A stretch of 64,000 bases of DNA from Methylomonas sp. EFPC3 (GCF_029643245.1 NZ_CP116398.1:620001-684000), one strand, 5' to 3'. Counted from the first letter of the stretch, positions 7,750 through 18,990 are shown. The notes: generated by a model not told the origin, from the letters alone. Translations and numbers: made by a program.

Positions 7750-10683
7750 ATGCATCGAAAAACGCCCCGGTTAACCATCGCACTAGCCTGTTACGGGCTG
7801 ATCGCTTCGACGGCCAGCCGTGCCGACGTCAGCGCGGCCATGATTCGCGGCCAAGTGCTGCCCGGCGCTGGCATTAGCCCGGCCGGGGCTCAAATCATCG
7901 TCACCAGCTTGCAACGCGGCTTCTCGACCCGCACCTTTTCTCGCGATGACGGCTCCTATGTGCTGATGGCGTTAAAACCCGGCCGTTACCGGCTTTCGGT
8001 GCAGGCACCGGATGGGCGGCAGACCTCACAGGAGTTGACCTTACAGGTCGGCCAGACCGCCTTACTCGACATTTCGCTCGATCCGGAAAGCGCAGCTGCC
8101 GCCGGCAATCCGGCCGAACAGAATTCGTCGGAACTGGCGACTTATCTGACGCCGGAGCAAATGCAGCGTTTGCCGCAAGTCAACCGCAATTTCCTGAATT
8201 ACGCCGATCTGGCCCCCGGCGTCAATGTCGTCAACGGCGAGGACGGCGCCACCCGGTTGCAAAGCGGCGGACAGCGGCCGGACAGCGTCAACCTGTTCAT
8301 CGACGGCGTCAGCCAGAAAAACTACGTGGTGCGAGGCGGCGTGGCCGGCCAGGATTCCAGTAAGGGCAACGTGTTTCCGGAATCGGCCGTGGCTGAATAC
8401 AAGGTAATCAGCCAGAACTATAAAGCCGAGTTCGACCAAGTCGCCGCCGCAGCGGTGTCGGTTCAAACCAAATCCGGCGGCAATAGGTTTCAGGGAGAAG
8501 CCTTTTACGACCATACCAACCAGGATTTAAGGGCCGCCACCCCCAGCGAACAGCTTGCCGGCAAGCGCGATACCGAACAGGCGCAGTATGGCGTGACCTT
8601 GAGCGGGCCTATCATCAAGGACGTGGCACATTACTTCATGGCCTACGAGCGCAAGGTCAACGACGATTTCGCCAAGGTTGCCGCAGGGGACGGCGGCTCG
8701 GTTCCGGCCGCCTATCAGCCCTTGTTGGGTGAATTCAACCGGCCGTTCGAACAAGATCTGTTTTTCGGGAAATTGGATTGGGCGATTGGTACCCGGCATT
8801 TGATCGAAGCCACATTTAAATTCCGCGACGAGACCGAGTCGTTGGGAATCGGCGGCATCAATACGCAGCCTTATGCGCTGGAAAAAGGCAACAGCGAGAA
8901 ACGCCTGGATTTCAAATACCAGTACCGGGCCGAACATTGGGTCAACGAAGCCCGTTTTACCTACGAAGACGCCAATTGGCAGCAAACGCCGGCGGAAAAT
9001 TCGCCGGGCATAGTGCTGCAACGCTTAGACGGCAGCCTGCTGGCAAATACCTTGTCCAGCCGTGCCGTGCTGAATGCCGGCGGCTCCACCAACTATCAGC
9101 AGAAGGGCCAGATCGGACCAGGCTTGCAAGACGATTTGACCTTTAGCAACTTACACTGGTACGGCGACCACGTCGCCAAACTCGGCGTCAAACTGAAACA
9201 GATCGAACTCAGCGCGCTGGAGCGCGATCCGTATCACCCGCAGTTCAGTTTTAACCTGAACAACCCGGCCGGCAATCCTTACCGGGTGCGCTGGGCGTCG
9301 GCGCTGGCCGGCGCCGGCGACGGCAGTACTGCCAGCGACGTTACCCAGTTCGGGGTTTATCTGCAGGACGACTGGCAGGTCGACAAGCATTTGAGTTTGA
9401 ATTTGGGTCTGCGCTGGGACTACGAGTACAACCCGGGTTATCTGAATTTCGTGACGCCGGCCGACGTTGCCGGTGCGTTGCGCAACTGGAGCAACATTGC
9501 GAAAGCCAACGCCGGTTACGACATCGAAAATTTCATCAGTAGCGGCGACAACCGCAGCGCGGACAGCAACAATTTCGCGCCGCGCCTGGGTTTTGCCTAC
9601 GACTTGCTGGCCGACCAGCGCCACATTGTGTTCGGCGGCTTTGCCAGGGCCTACGACCGCAATATTTACGACGTTTTGCAACTGGAACAGACCAAAGGCA
9701 CTTATCCCGGCTACAGCGTCAATTTTCTGGGCGATCCGAACTACGATTGCGCGGCGGCGGCGGACTGCATTCCCTGGAATCCCGCGTATCTGAATTACTC
9801 GCCGGCGCAGTTGACGGCGCTTACCGGCGCCGTTCCGGGGACCAGCCGCGAAATCAATTTAGTCCGCAACAACCTGAAAACCCCGTTCTCCGACCAATTC
9901 AGCCTGGGCATGCGCAACCGGATCGGCGACTGGTTCGCCGAAATCGCGTTCTCGCACGTGGTTAGCTACAACGGTCTGGTCGGGCTGTTGGGCGGTCGCA
10001 ATGCCGACGGCAGCTTTTTCGCGCCGGGATCGGCTTTCGGCGGCACTTTTCAGGCATTGCCGGGCTACGGCCAAGTGATATTGTTCGATAACGGGGTGCA
10101 GACCAAAACCAATTCGATCTTTCTGAAAGCCGAAAAGCCCTACCGCAAGGACAGCGGCTGGGGCATGACCTTTGCCTATACCTTTACCGATTCGGAAGAG
10201 AATAAACCACAGTCTTTTGTCGATAACTTCAGTTATCTGTTCGCGTATCCCAACACCCATGGTGTCGGCTGGCTGGACACTGCCGGGGTGCGTAAACATA
10301 AAATCATCGCCAGTGGCAGTGTGGATTTGCCGTGGGATTTGATATTCTCCGCCAAGTTAACCCTGGCCACCCCCGAGACCCGTTCCGGCATCAATTGCAC
10401 CGGCGGCGGTTGCCGCTTCGATACTTTCACCCCGCGCGGCGAGGACTTTATTTTTCCGGGCAATTGGTGGGGTTACCGCCAGGTCGATGTGGCGTTGATC
10501 AAAAGTTTCGATACCCCGCGCGACACCCGGATGAAGTTGCGACTGGACGTTTTGAATCTGTTCGATTTCAAAAACTATGCGGCGTTTAACTCGGATTTCG
10601 CTTCGGCCAATTTCGGCTCGCCGCTGGGTAGCTTGGCCGGCCCCGGCTTAACGCTGAAACTGACTGCGCGGTTGGAGTTTTGA
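7750..10683 (+). CDS. TonB-dependent receptor with N-terminal carboxypeptidase-regulatory-like domain (Oar-like)
   Basis: This 977-residue outer-membrane protein starts with a signal peptide ending around ASRADV. A CarboxypepD-regulatory-like beta domain follows (about 30-115, with RDDGSYVLMALKPGRYRL), then a plug (about 125-240, with FIDGVSQKNYVVRGG) and a long barrel. The C-terminal strand ends in an aromatic residue (LTARLEF), as needed for BAM insertion. Such Oar-like receptors import, or sense, large or unidentified ligands. The gene overlaps the next one (YfiR-like) by a single base, TGATG, and the hybrid kinase follows, so the receptor probably belongs to a signalling operon. No TonB box is obvious. 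Ligand is unknown. Confidence 0.88.
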   Translation: MHRKTPRLTIALACYGLIASTASRADVSAAMIRGQVLPGAGISPAGAQIIVTSLQRGFSTRTFSRDDGSYVLMALKPGRYRLSVQAPDGRQTSQELTLQVGQTALLDISLDPESAAAAGNPAEQNSSELATYLTPEQMQRLPQVNRNFLNYADLAPGVNVVNGEDGATRLQSGGQRPDSVNLFIDGVSQKNYVVRGGVAGQDSSKGNVFPESAVAEYKVISQNYKAEFDQVAAAAVSVQTKSGGNRFQGEAFYDHTNQDLRAATPSEQLAGKRDTEQAQYGVTLSGPIIKDVAHYFMAYERKVNDDFAKVAAGDGGSVPAAYQPLLGEFNRPFEQDLFFGKLDWAIGTRHLIEATFKFRDETESLGIGGINTQPYALEKGNSEKRLDFKYQYRAEHWVNEARFTYEDANWQQTPAENSPGIVLQRLDGSLLANTLSSRAVLNAGGSTNYQQKGQIGPGLQDDLTFSNLHWYGDHVAKLGVKLKQIELSALERDPYHPQFSFNLNNPAGNPYRVRWASALAGAGDGSTASDVTQFGVYLQDDWQVDKHLSLNLGLRWDYEYNPGYLNFVTPADVAGALRNWSNIAKANAGYDIENFISSGDNRSADSNNFAPRLGFAYDLLADQRHIVFGGFARAYDRNIYDVLQLEQTKGTYPGYSVNFLGDPNYDCAAAADCIPWNPAYLNYSPAQLTALTGAVPGTSREINLVRNNLKTPFSDQFSLGMRNRIGDWFAEIAFSHVVSYNGLVGLLGGRNADGSFFAPGSAFGGTFQALPGYGQVILFDNGVQTKTNSIFLKAEKPYRKDSGWGMTFAYTFTDSEENKPQSFVDNFSYLFAYPNTHGVGWLDTAGVRKHKIIASGSVDLPWDLIFSAKLTLATPETRSGINCTGGGCRFDTFTPRGEDFIFPGNWWGYRQVDVALIKSFDTPRDTRMKLRLDVLNLFDFKNYAAFNSDFASANFGSPLGSLAGPGLTLKLTARLEF

Positions 10684-11219
10684 TGTCCGGTTTCGCTTCG
10701 ATAACTGCGCGATACGGCAGCCGAGTGGCGCGAGTGCTGGGCTTGGCACTCGGCTTCGCCACCCTGACCGGCTTTGCCGACGAATTGGCCGAGGTCCGGA
10801 CCAAGGCAAATTACCTGTATAACTTCACCAAGTTTGTCGAGTGGCCGGCATCGGCCGGCGATGCGTTGCATATTTGCGTGGTCGGTTCGGAAGCGGTCGT
10901 CAACGTCTTGAGCGATTTGGCCAGCCGCGATACCAAAGGCCGGCTGTTGCAAATCTGGTCGGGAGTCGACGATCCGCACGTATGTCAGATCTTGTACGTC
11001 GAGCGCACAGTTGCGGAATTGCCGGCATTGATGCGCGAGGTCGGCGGCAATCCGGTGTTGACGGTCAGCGATGCCGACGGTTTTGCCGAGCGGGGCGGTG
11101 CCATCGGTTTTTACCACGAGAACGGGCAAGTCAAGCTCAGCGTCAATCCGGATGCTGCCCAAAAAGCCCAATTGAAAATCAACGCTATGCTGATGGAAAT
11201 AGCCCGTATTGTCCGCTGA
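10683..11219 (+). CDS. YfiR-family (DUF4154) periplasmic protein
   Basis: The 178-residue protein has an N-terminal hydrophobic signal segment (VLGLALGFATLTGFA) and then the YfiR core: KANYLYNFTKFVEWP, LHICVVGS, two Cys residues in the central part, AIGFYHENGQVKLSVN and the C-terminal ALKINAMLMEIARIV-like helix (here QLKINAMLMEIARIV). In Pseudomonas, YfiR is a periplasmic repressor of a membrane diguanylate cyclase that responds to redox. Here the partner is more likely the neighbouring CHASE-type kinase. The ATG overlaps the stop of the TonB-receptor gene (TGATG), which argues for coupled translation. Confidence 0.85.
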   Translation: MSGFASITARYGSRVARVLGLALGFATLTGFADELAEVRTKANYLYNFTKFVEWPASAGDALHICVVGSEAVVNVLSDLASRDTKGRLLQIWSGVDDPHVCQILYVERTVAELPALMREVGGNPVLTVSDADGFAERGGAIGFYHENGQVKLSVNPDAAQKAQLKINAMLMEIARIVR

Positions 11220-11238
11220 TGAGCGCGAGAATCTTGCC

Positions 11239-14200
11239 ATGACCGATATCAAACGCGATATGAACATCAAGACCAAATTGGTGCTAATCATGTTGGCTAC
11301 CAGTTGCGTGGCGTTAGTGCTGGCCGGAGCCGGCTTCATCGCTTACGAACATATCCGCGTCAAATCCGATATGGACCGCGATATACAATCCCTGGCACGG
11401 ATTGTCGCCAACCGCAGCACGGTGGCGCTGACTTTCAACGACAGCGCCGTCGCCTCAGGCACCCTGGCCGCGCTCAGCGTAAAAAGCAGCATTGTCTCCG
11501 CCTGCATTTACGACCAGAGCGATCATTTGTTTGCCGAATACCGCCGCGACGAGGCGTGCCCGCCGCTGTATCCGGGGCTGCTGGGCGACGATGGCGTCGT
11601 GGTATACGACCGCTACAGCAATATCGGCGAAGACATCGTCTGGGACGGCCGGACGCTCGGTAAAGTCTGGATCAAAGCCAGTCTGGACGAACTGATCGGC
11701 TTGTGGCGCAAGTTTCTATTGGCGGCTGCGGCGATCATCGCTTTGTCGGCGACCATCGCCCTGATACTGGCGTCCCGCTTGCAGCGGGTGGTTTCGGAAC
11801 CGTTGATGCGACTGAAAAAAACGGTCGAAACCATCAACAGCCAAAAAAACTATACGCTGCGTGCGGCGGTGGACAGCGACGACGAATTCGGTGCCTTGAA
11901 CCGCGCATTCAACACCATGATCGCCACCATTGAGGCGCGCGACCGGGAGCTACTGGCCGCCAATCGCCAGTTGGCCGACAACGAAAAACAATTGGCGGGT
12001 ATCAACGAAGCCCTGGAAGAACGGGTCGAGGCGCGCACCGCGGAACTGGCCGACACCAACGCCAAGTTGGCGCACAACAGCGTGATGCTGGCGACGGTCC
12101 TGGACAGCATGTCGCAGGGACTGATCGCGTTCGATGCCGATCTGAAATTGCTGGTCTGGAATAGCAAACTCAGCGAAGTGCGCGGTTATCCGGCGGCGAT
12201 GCTGCAGGCCGGGCGGGACTACGCCGAGTTTGTTCGCTTCGATTCGGCGGACGCAGCCTTGCGCTTCGAAAATCCTGACGGTGCCTTGGGCGAGTTTTTC
12301 CAGGAGGTCAGGCAATTCCGGCAGCACCGCTTCACCGGTACCCGGCTGGACGGCCGCGTGATCGAGATTGCCGGAGGTCCAATAGCGGACGGCGGCTTTG
12401 TCAGTACCTACGAAGACGTCACCTTGCGAATCCAGGCCCAGGCGGCATTGAAGGAGGCCCGCGACGCCGCCGAATCGGCGACTCAAACCAAAAGCCAGTT
12501 TCTGGCCAACATGTCGCACGAGATCCGCACGCCGATGAACGGCGTATTGGGTATGCTGCATTTGGCGTTGCAAACCGATTTGAATGCGTCGCAACGCAAT
12601 TATTTAGCCAAGGCGCATAGCTCGGCCCGGGCGCTGTTGGGCATTTTGAACGACATTCTGGATTTCTCGAAAATCGAGGCTGGCAAGATGGTGCTGGAAT
12701 GCATCGAGTTCCGCTTCGATAGTGTGGTCGAGCAACTGGCCGACATGATCGGTTACCAAGCCGGCCTGAAAGGCATCGAGTTTTTGATTCGGCACGACCC
12801 GCAAATCCCGCCGGTGCTGGTTGGCGACCCGTTGCGCTTTGGTCAGATTTTGACCAACCTCTGCGGCAATGCCCTGAAATTCACCGACGCCGGCGAATTG
12901 GAATTGGCGTTTTACTGTACGGCCAAGACCGAAGAAACCCTAGACTTGCGGATTTCGGTGCGCGATACCGGTATCGGCATGTCTGCCGCCGACAAAGACA
13001 AACTATTCAAGGAGTTTACCCAAGCCGACCAAGGCACCAGCCGCCGCTTTGGCGGCACCGGCCTGGGTTTGGCTATTTGCAAAACCCTGGTGGAAATGAT
13101 GCACGGCCGGATTTGGATCGAACATTCGGAGCCGGGCCGAGGCACCACCTTCTGTTTTACCGTGCGAATGGGCGTGGCCGGCGAAACCCTGGCCCGCCAG
13201 CAGGCAATGGAACGCAGCATCGGTGCGTTGTTGGCGGACGTCCGCGTCTTGGTCGTCGACGACAATGCCGCCTCGCGGGAAATCATCTCCGACATGCTGC
13301 GGCCGTTTCATTTGCGGATCGATTGCGCCGCCAGCGCCACTGCCGCGCTGAATCGGATCCATCAAGCCGGCGCCGAACCTTACGACGTGGTATTGATGGA
13401 CTGGAAAATGCCCGGCATGAACGGCGACGAAGCCATCCGCCGGATTCGGTCGGATACCGATTTGGCTCAGCAACCGAAAGTGATCATGGTCACAGCCTAC
13501 GGCAGCGAAGACGTGATGCATGCCGCCGGCCGCGCCGGTATCGACGGTTTTTTGGTCAAGCCGGTATCGCCGTCGTCGCTGCTGGACGCGATTTTATCGG
13601 CATTGGGCCGCGGCCGGGTGCAAGCCATGGCCGACAAGTTCAAACAGCTTGGAACCGGGGCTGCCGGCGATGCCCGCCAATTGCAGGGCATTCGCCTGCT
13701 GTTGGTCGAAGACAACGAAATCAACCGCGAATTCGCCTCGGAATTGTTGCGCAGCCACGCCATGCAAGTCGATGAAGCGGTGAACGGGGAAGAGGCGGTG
13801 ATCATGGTGCAGCAGCAGAACTACGATGCGGTATTGATGGACATCCAGATGCCGGTGCTGGACGGCTTGCAGGCCAGCCGCCGAATTCGGGAGCTGGCGG
13901 AATTGACCGGAGACCGGCGTTACGCCAAAGTCCCTATCATTGCAATGACAGCCCATGCGATGGCGCGCGATGTGGAAAAAAGCTTGGAGGCCGGAATGAA
14001 CGACCACATAACCAAACCGATCGACCCGGAGCGGCTGCTGTCTGCGCTGGCAACCTGGGTGGAGTTGCCGCAACGCGTCGCCGTCGGCAGCGAAATTCCG
14101 GCAGCGGAACTCCCGGCCGATTTGGCGGCCTTGGCGGCAGTGGACGCTGCCCAGGGCATACGCCGCATCGGCGGTAACGCCGACGCCTATCGTAAACAAC

Positions 14201-14721
14201 TCCATCGTTTTGCCGCGCACTATTCCGGTACGGTAGCCGAAATTCGCGGCCTGATCGACGCCGACCAATTGAAAGCCGCCGAAGAACGTTGTCACGCCCT
14301 GAAAGGCGTCAGCGGCAATCTGGCCGCAGCGGCCTTGTTCGACGCGGCCGCCGAAATCGACAAGCAATTGAAACAACACCAGCGCCCCGACTCGGCAGAA
14401 CTGCAACGCATGGAAACCTTGCTGGCCGATTTGCTGGCGGAAATTGCCAAGCTCGCGGCAACCGGCACTGCCGGCCCGGTGGCGGACAGCGGCGCAGCCA
14501 CACCGCCGGCCGATGTTGCTGCGGTATTGGAAAAGCTGGCGCACGCCTTGGAACACGATCTGGGCGCAGCGGAAGATTTGATGGAACAACTACGCCGCAG
14601 CCTGACCGACAACCGCTACCGCGATGCGGTCGCCGAAATCGGCAATAAACTGGACCGGTTCGCAATCGACGACGCCCAAATCCAATTGGCCGAATTGCGT
14701 CTGCTGATAGGGCAGGGCTAG
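11239..14721 (+). CDS. Hybrid sensor histidine kinase: periplasmic sensor, HAMP, PAS, HisKA, HATPase, two receivers, HPt
   Basis: The protein has 1160 residues from ATG 11239, chosen over an upstream TTG because that would overlap the yfiR-like gene. A transmembrane helix (about 17-40) precedes a periplasmic sensor resembling CHASE8. A second helix at about 155-175, a HAMP domain, a coiled stretch, and a PAS domain (SMSQGLIAFDADLKLLVWN) follow. HisKA has its His in NMSHEIRTPMNG. The ATPase has NALKFTDAG, DTGIGM and GGTGLGLA. Receivers hold LMDWKMPG and LMDIQMPV with their Lys partners, and the C-terminal HPt has CHALKGVSGN. All phospho-relay residues are present. Its likely input is the YfiR-like protein, and candidate outputs are the receiver proteins at 5208 and 5669. 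Confidence 0.92.
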   Translation: MTDIKRDMNIKTKLVLIMLATSCVALVLAGAGFIAYEHIRVKSDMDRDIQSLARIVANRSTVALTFNDSAVASGTLAALSVKSSIVSACIYDQSDHLFAEYRRDEACPPLYPGLLGDDGVVVYDRYSNIGEDIVWDGRTLGKVWIKASLDELIGLWRKFLLAAAAIIALSATIALILASRLQRVVSEPLMRLKKTVETINSQKNYTLRAAVDSDDEFGALNRAFNTMIATIEARDRELLAANRQLADNEKQLAGINEALEERVEARTAELADTNAKLAHNSVMLATVLDSMSQGLIAFDADLKLLVWNSKLSEVRGYPAAMLQAGRDYAEFVRFDSADAALRFENPDGALGEFFQEVRQFRQHRFTGTRLDGRVIEIAGGPIADGGFVSTYEDVTLRIQAQAALKEARDAAESATQTKSQFLANMSHEIRTPMNGVLGMLHLALQTDLNASQRNYLAKAHSSARALLGILNDILDFSKIEAGKMVLECIEFRFDSVVEQLADMIGYQAGLKGIEFLIRHDPQIPPVLVGDPLRFGQILTNLCGNALKFTDAGELELAFYCTAKTEETLDLRISVRDTGIGMSAADKDKLFKEFTQADQGTSRRFGGTGLGLAICKTLVEMMHGRIWIEHSEPGRGTTFCFTVRMGVAGETLARQQAMERSIGALLADVRVLVVDDNAASREIISDMLRPFHLRIDCAASATAALNRIHQAGAEPYDVVLMDWKMPGMNGDEAIRRIRSDTDLAQQPKVIMVTAYGSEDVMHAAGRAGIDGFLVKPVSPSSLLDAILSALGRGRVQAMADKFKQLGTGAAGDARQLQGIRLLLVEDNEINREFASELLRSHAMQVDEAVNGEEAVIMVQQQNYDAVLMDIQMPVLDGLQASRRIRELAELTGDRRYAKVPIIAMTAHAMARDVEKSLEAGMNDHITKPIDPERLLSALATWVELPQRVAVGSEIPAAELPADLAALAAVDAAQGIRRIGGNADAYRKQLHRFAAHYSGTVAEIRGLIDADQLKAAEERCHALKGVSGNLAAAALFDAAAEIDKQLKQHQRPDSAELQRMETLLADLLAEIAKLAATGTAGPVADSGAATPPADVAAVLEKLAHALEHDLGAAEDLMEQLRRSLTDNRYRDAVAEIGNKLDRFAIDDAQIQLAELRLLIGQG

Positions 14722-14811
14722 CCGTCTATTCCAGCTGGGGTAGGCAAGGTGAAACCGTGTCGCCGAAATCGCTAGCCCGGTTGCAGGTTTGCATCCCCCT
14801 TAAATCGAAAT

Positions 14812-14847
14812 GTTTCAATGAGGCCCCGGCGGGTGGCCGGGGAATGC
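14812..14847 (-). repeat. Degenerate terminal (trailer-end) CRISPR repeat
   Basis: This first copy differs from the consensus at a handful of positions: it begins GTTTCAATG rather than GCTTCAATG, and the loop region reads GGGTGG in place of GCGAGG. Repeat decay at the leader-distal end is usual and fixes the array polarity. Confidence 0.9.
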
Positions 14848-17800
14848 GCGCGCGGCTGACGCGGTTGATCGCCGCGTCGTAATGGCTTCAATGAGGCCCC
14901 GGCGCGAGGCCGGGGAATGCGCGACCAACCAAGGGAACTGGGGCTACAACTCATACGAGCTTCAATGAGGCCCCGGCGCGAGGCCGGGGAATGCACAGGG
15001 ACCAAGAGCGGGTACTGGATGACCACCGTGAGCTTCAATGAGGCCCCGGCGCGAGGCCGGGGAATGCCTCCTGCATCAGGATTGGCATTCGTCACGCCAT
15101 TGAAGCTTCAATGAGGCCCCGGCGCGAGGCCGGGGAATGCGCTGGAGGCTTCCGGTTGTCGGATGGCGACCACCATGCTTCAATGAGGCCCCGGCGCGAG
15201 GCCGGGGAATGCTCGCGGCATCGTTGCGGGGGTGGCTAAAAATGGACAATGCTTCAATGAGGCCCCGGCGCGAGGCCGGGGAATGCTGGATTCAATTGCT
15301 GCCGATCATTCAGCAGACGATGGCTTCAATGAGGCCCCGGCGCGAGGCCGGGGAATGCGGCTCAGGTCCGGAAACTGGTCCAGCGCACTAGCTTGCTTCA
15401 ATGAGGCCCCGGCGCGAGGCCGGGGAATGCGCGGCAATGCTGGTACAAATTCGCCCGGTTGATAAGCTTCAATGAGGCCCCGGCGCGAGGCCGGGGAATG
15501 CTTACTCGTCGCAATGGCTACAGCCATGTTTTACGATCCGCTTCAATGAGGCCCCGGCGCGAGGCCGGGGAATGCGTCCAGGTGCGCGGAAACCGTTTTG
15601 ATGCTGATCGCGCTTCAATGAGGCCCCGGCGCGAGGCCGGGGAATGCAGCAGTCGTGCGGTTGGATAACTGCAGCACCTGTCTTGCTTCAATGAGGCCCC
15701 GGCGCGAGGCCGGGGAATGCGCCGTCCAGCTCAACTGAGCGCGGATCGTCGTAGACTTTGCTTCAATGAGGCCCCGGCGCGAGGCCGGGGAATGCTTCTT
15801 CACTTCCACGCTCCATGTAATCCCTTCTGGACGCTTCAATGAGGCCCCGGCGCGAGGCCGGGGAATGCGTCCCAACGCCGCCGGCCGCACATCAGCAAGC
15901 CCCGTGAGCTTCAATGAGGCCCCGGCGCGAGGCCGGGGAATGCATCAACAAAATCCACGTGGCTGCGGGCCATAGAAATTACTGCTTCAATGAGGCCCCG
16001 GCGCGAGGCCGGGGAATGCAAACCGTCGAAGTCGAAATAGGCGAAAACGTATTCGCGGCTTCAATGAGGCCCCGGCGCGAGGCCGGGGAATGCTCAGCCG
16101 ATTACCGACGCGCGCAACAATTACATTAAGCTTCAATGAGGCCCCGGCGCGAGGCCGGGGAATGCGCATTTCGACCAGTTGGGGGACGCCTACCCAGTCA
16201 CCGCTTCAATGAGGCCCCGGCGCGAGGCCGGGGAATGCACGAAATCATCATCGGCGACGGTTGGCAAAACACCGCGCTTCAATGAGGCCCCGGCGCGAGG
16301 CCGGGGAATGCGGCGAAACGGACAGACCCCGCGACCGAACAACCAGGCTTCAATGAGGCCCCGGCGCGAGGCCGGGGAATGCGTTAGCATCCATAGCAGC
16401 TTCTCGCGCCGTCCGACTTGCTTCAATGAGGCCCCGGCGCGAGGCCGGGGAATGCTTTGCTATGGCCGAAATAGCTTACGCCAGAGCATAGCTTCAATGA
16501 GGCCCCGGCGCGAGGCCGGGGAATGCCTGACCGAGACGCTGGCAAAGTTGCTGAAGGTATTGCCGCTTCAATGAGGCCCCGGCGCGAGGCCGGGGAATGC
16601 GTCGGCGTCGAAACAACCACACGCGCACGGGGTTGGCTTCAATGAGGCCCCGGCGCGAGGCCGGGGAATGCCGCTAATCTCGGCTCGTTTGCCGGCTTCT
16701 AGGAGCAAGCTTCAATGAGGCCCCGGCGCGAGGCCGGGGAATGCATATATAAGGATAGGGCCGGCAACGATCATGTCTTGCCGCTTCAATGAGGCCCCGG
16801 CGCGAGGCCGGGGAATGCCTGTATCGGCATAAGTTGAAATGGAGGGTTTTGTGGGCTTCAATGAGGCCCCGGCGCGAGGCCGGGGAATGCCAAATTAATG
16901 CGGTTCCGCCTGAGTTGTTGGCCCAGTGCTTCAATGAGGCCCCGGCGCGAGGCCGGGGAATGCCAATCCGCTTGGGAGGTAGAGCGAAACGAATTGGACG
17001 CTTCAATGAGGCCCCGGCGCGAGGCCGGGGAATGCACTCAAGCGGGATCAGTTTTATTTTGGTTACAACAGGCTTCAATGAGGCCCCGGCGCGAGGCCGG
17101 GGAATGCGGCCTATTTCGGCGCTGCCGTGTTCCAGCAGGCCTGCTTCAATGAGGCCCCGGCGCGAGGCCGGGGAATGCAACGGCGTTTTTTTGGGGGCAC
17201 CAATAACGACCCGATGCTTCAATGAGGCCCCGGCGCGAGGCCGGGGAATGCTATCAAGCGTGATGGCGACGTAATCCACCGCGAAAGGCTTCAATGAGGC
17301 CCCGGCGCGAGGCCGGGGAATGCGTAGGTTTTGCGGAACATGATTCCGCGCCACGATCGGCGCTTCAATGAGGCCCCGGCGCGAGGCCGGGGAATGCTGC
17401 CGCCCAAGACCTGGGCGAGCGGGTGATCGATGAGCTTCAATGAGGCCCCGGCGCGAGGCCGGGGAATGCGGTCAAAAGCATCTGGAGCAAAAAAGTGTTC
17501 CTGCAGGCTTCAATGAGGCCCCGGCGCGAGGCCGGGGAATGCCCGACATTCAAATCATCGGCCGCGTTGTCTGGGCCGGGCTTCAATGAGGCCCCGGCGC
17601 GAGGCCGGGGAATGCGCGATAGCCAGCCGACGACCGCGCGGAATGGCACAGCTTCAATGAGGCCCCGGCGCGAGGCCGGGGAATGCACGCTGAGCAGAAA
17701 TATCAAAGGAAAACGCCGGACAAGCTTCAATGAGGCCCCGGCGCGAGGCCGGGGAATGCCTCCGGATCGGGGTCGGGTAAAGAAAAGCGTTTACTCGCTT

Positions 17801-18775
17801 CAATGAGGCCCCGGCGCGAGGCCGGGGAATGCCAGGAAAAAGAACAAGCAAACCGCCTGCTACGGCTGGCTTCAATGAGGCCCCGGCGCGAGGCCGGGGA
17901 ATGCTGGTTAGAAAATCGATAGGAGTTCACATGCCAGCAAGCTTCAATGAGGCCCCGGCGCGAGGCCGGGGAATGCGTGGGCGACTGACACGATACCGCG
18001 ATATGCGGAAGCTTGCTTCAATGAGGCCCCGGCGCGAGGCCGGGGAATGCGGGCCGGCTGGATCATATTCGGGGGCGGTAATGGAGCTTCAATGAGGCCC
18101 CGGCGCGAGGCCGGGGAATGCTACTTCTTTAATTTCATTCAATTGACCTGAATCATTTGCTTCAATGAGGCCCCGGCGCGAGGCCGGGGAATGCTTTCAA
18201 GAATCTGCCGTGCCATCGACGCAGAAGCAGGGCTTCAATGAGGCCCCGGCGCGAGGCCGGGGAATGCGATGGCGTTGGCAGCCTATTTGCAACGCGTCTT
18301 TTGTGCTTCAATGAGGCCCCGGCGCGAGGCCGGGGAATGCGCGGTGACGGCGCGGCGCACGTGGCGCACTATCTGAGCTTCAATGAGGCCCCGGCGCGAG
18401 GCCGGGGAATGCTTAACCAGTTGTTCGTATGTTAGGATGGTCATTACGGGCTTCAATGAGGCCCCGGCGCGAGGCCGGGGAATGCCGAACTATACGACGG
18501 CGTGATGCGCGACATCCAAGGGCTTCAATGAGGCCCCGGCGCGAGGCCGGGGAATGCAGCGATTTAATTTCGCTCACGTGCCGCCACAGACCGTAGCTTC
18601 AATGAGGCCCCGGCGCGAGGCCGGGGAATGCAAGGTCAGCGCGCTTTGTGAAGTCGGACTCATTGCCAGCTTCAATGAGGCCCCGGCGCGAGGCCGGGGA
18701 ATGCCGGGAAAAACTGGATCGGATGATTCAGGAAATGACGCTTCAATGAGGCCCCGGCGCGAGGCCGGGGAATGC
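14812..18775 (-). CRISPR. Type I-G CRISPR array, 55 repeats and 54 spacers
   Basis: A 36-base repeat starting GCTTCAATGAGGCCC (plus strand) recurs every 71-76 bases; I counted 55 copies, giving 54 spacers of about 35-40 nt. All copies I read are identical except the leftmost (14812-14847). Read on the minus strand, the repeat has a 7-bp GC stem (CCCCGGC/GCCGGGG) and ends in ATTGAAGC, the usual type I crRNA 5' handle. The degenerate copy marks the trailer, and the other end adjoins cas2 through a 215-bp leader. Transcription is therefore right to left, the same direction as the cas genes. The uniform repeats and large number of spacers suggest an active system. Confidence 0.98.
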
Positions 18776-18990
18776 AGCGCGGGCTGGAGGCCTTGATTGG
18801 CGTGGCCTGCGCGGGCCGTTTGCGAGGGCTGAGCCAAACGGCGGGGCAAATTTAGCGGAAAAGCCGGTTAAGCGCCAATCGAAATATCTAAGTGCCTGAT
18901 TGTTAAAGAGCGCCGGACTTGCGAGACCTGCCCGGCTTTTACGCGGCACCGCAGCGCTCGCGCCGGCTCGGCGGAAATCCGAGCGTGGCG
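18776..18990 (-). promoter_or_regulatory. CRISPR leader between cas2 and the array
   Basis: These 215 bp separate the intact-repeat end of the array from the cas2 stop codon. By polarity this must hold the array promoter and the integration-guiding leader, read on the minus strand. It is moderately GC-rich with a small AT-rich stretch around 18880-18905; I cannot assign -35 and -10 boxes with confidence. Confidence 0.65.
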
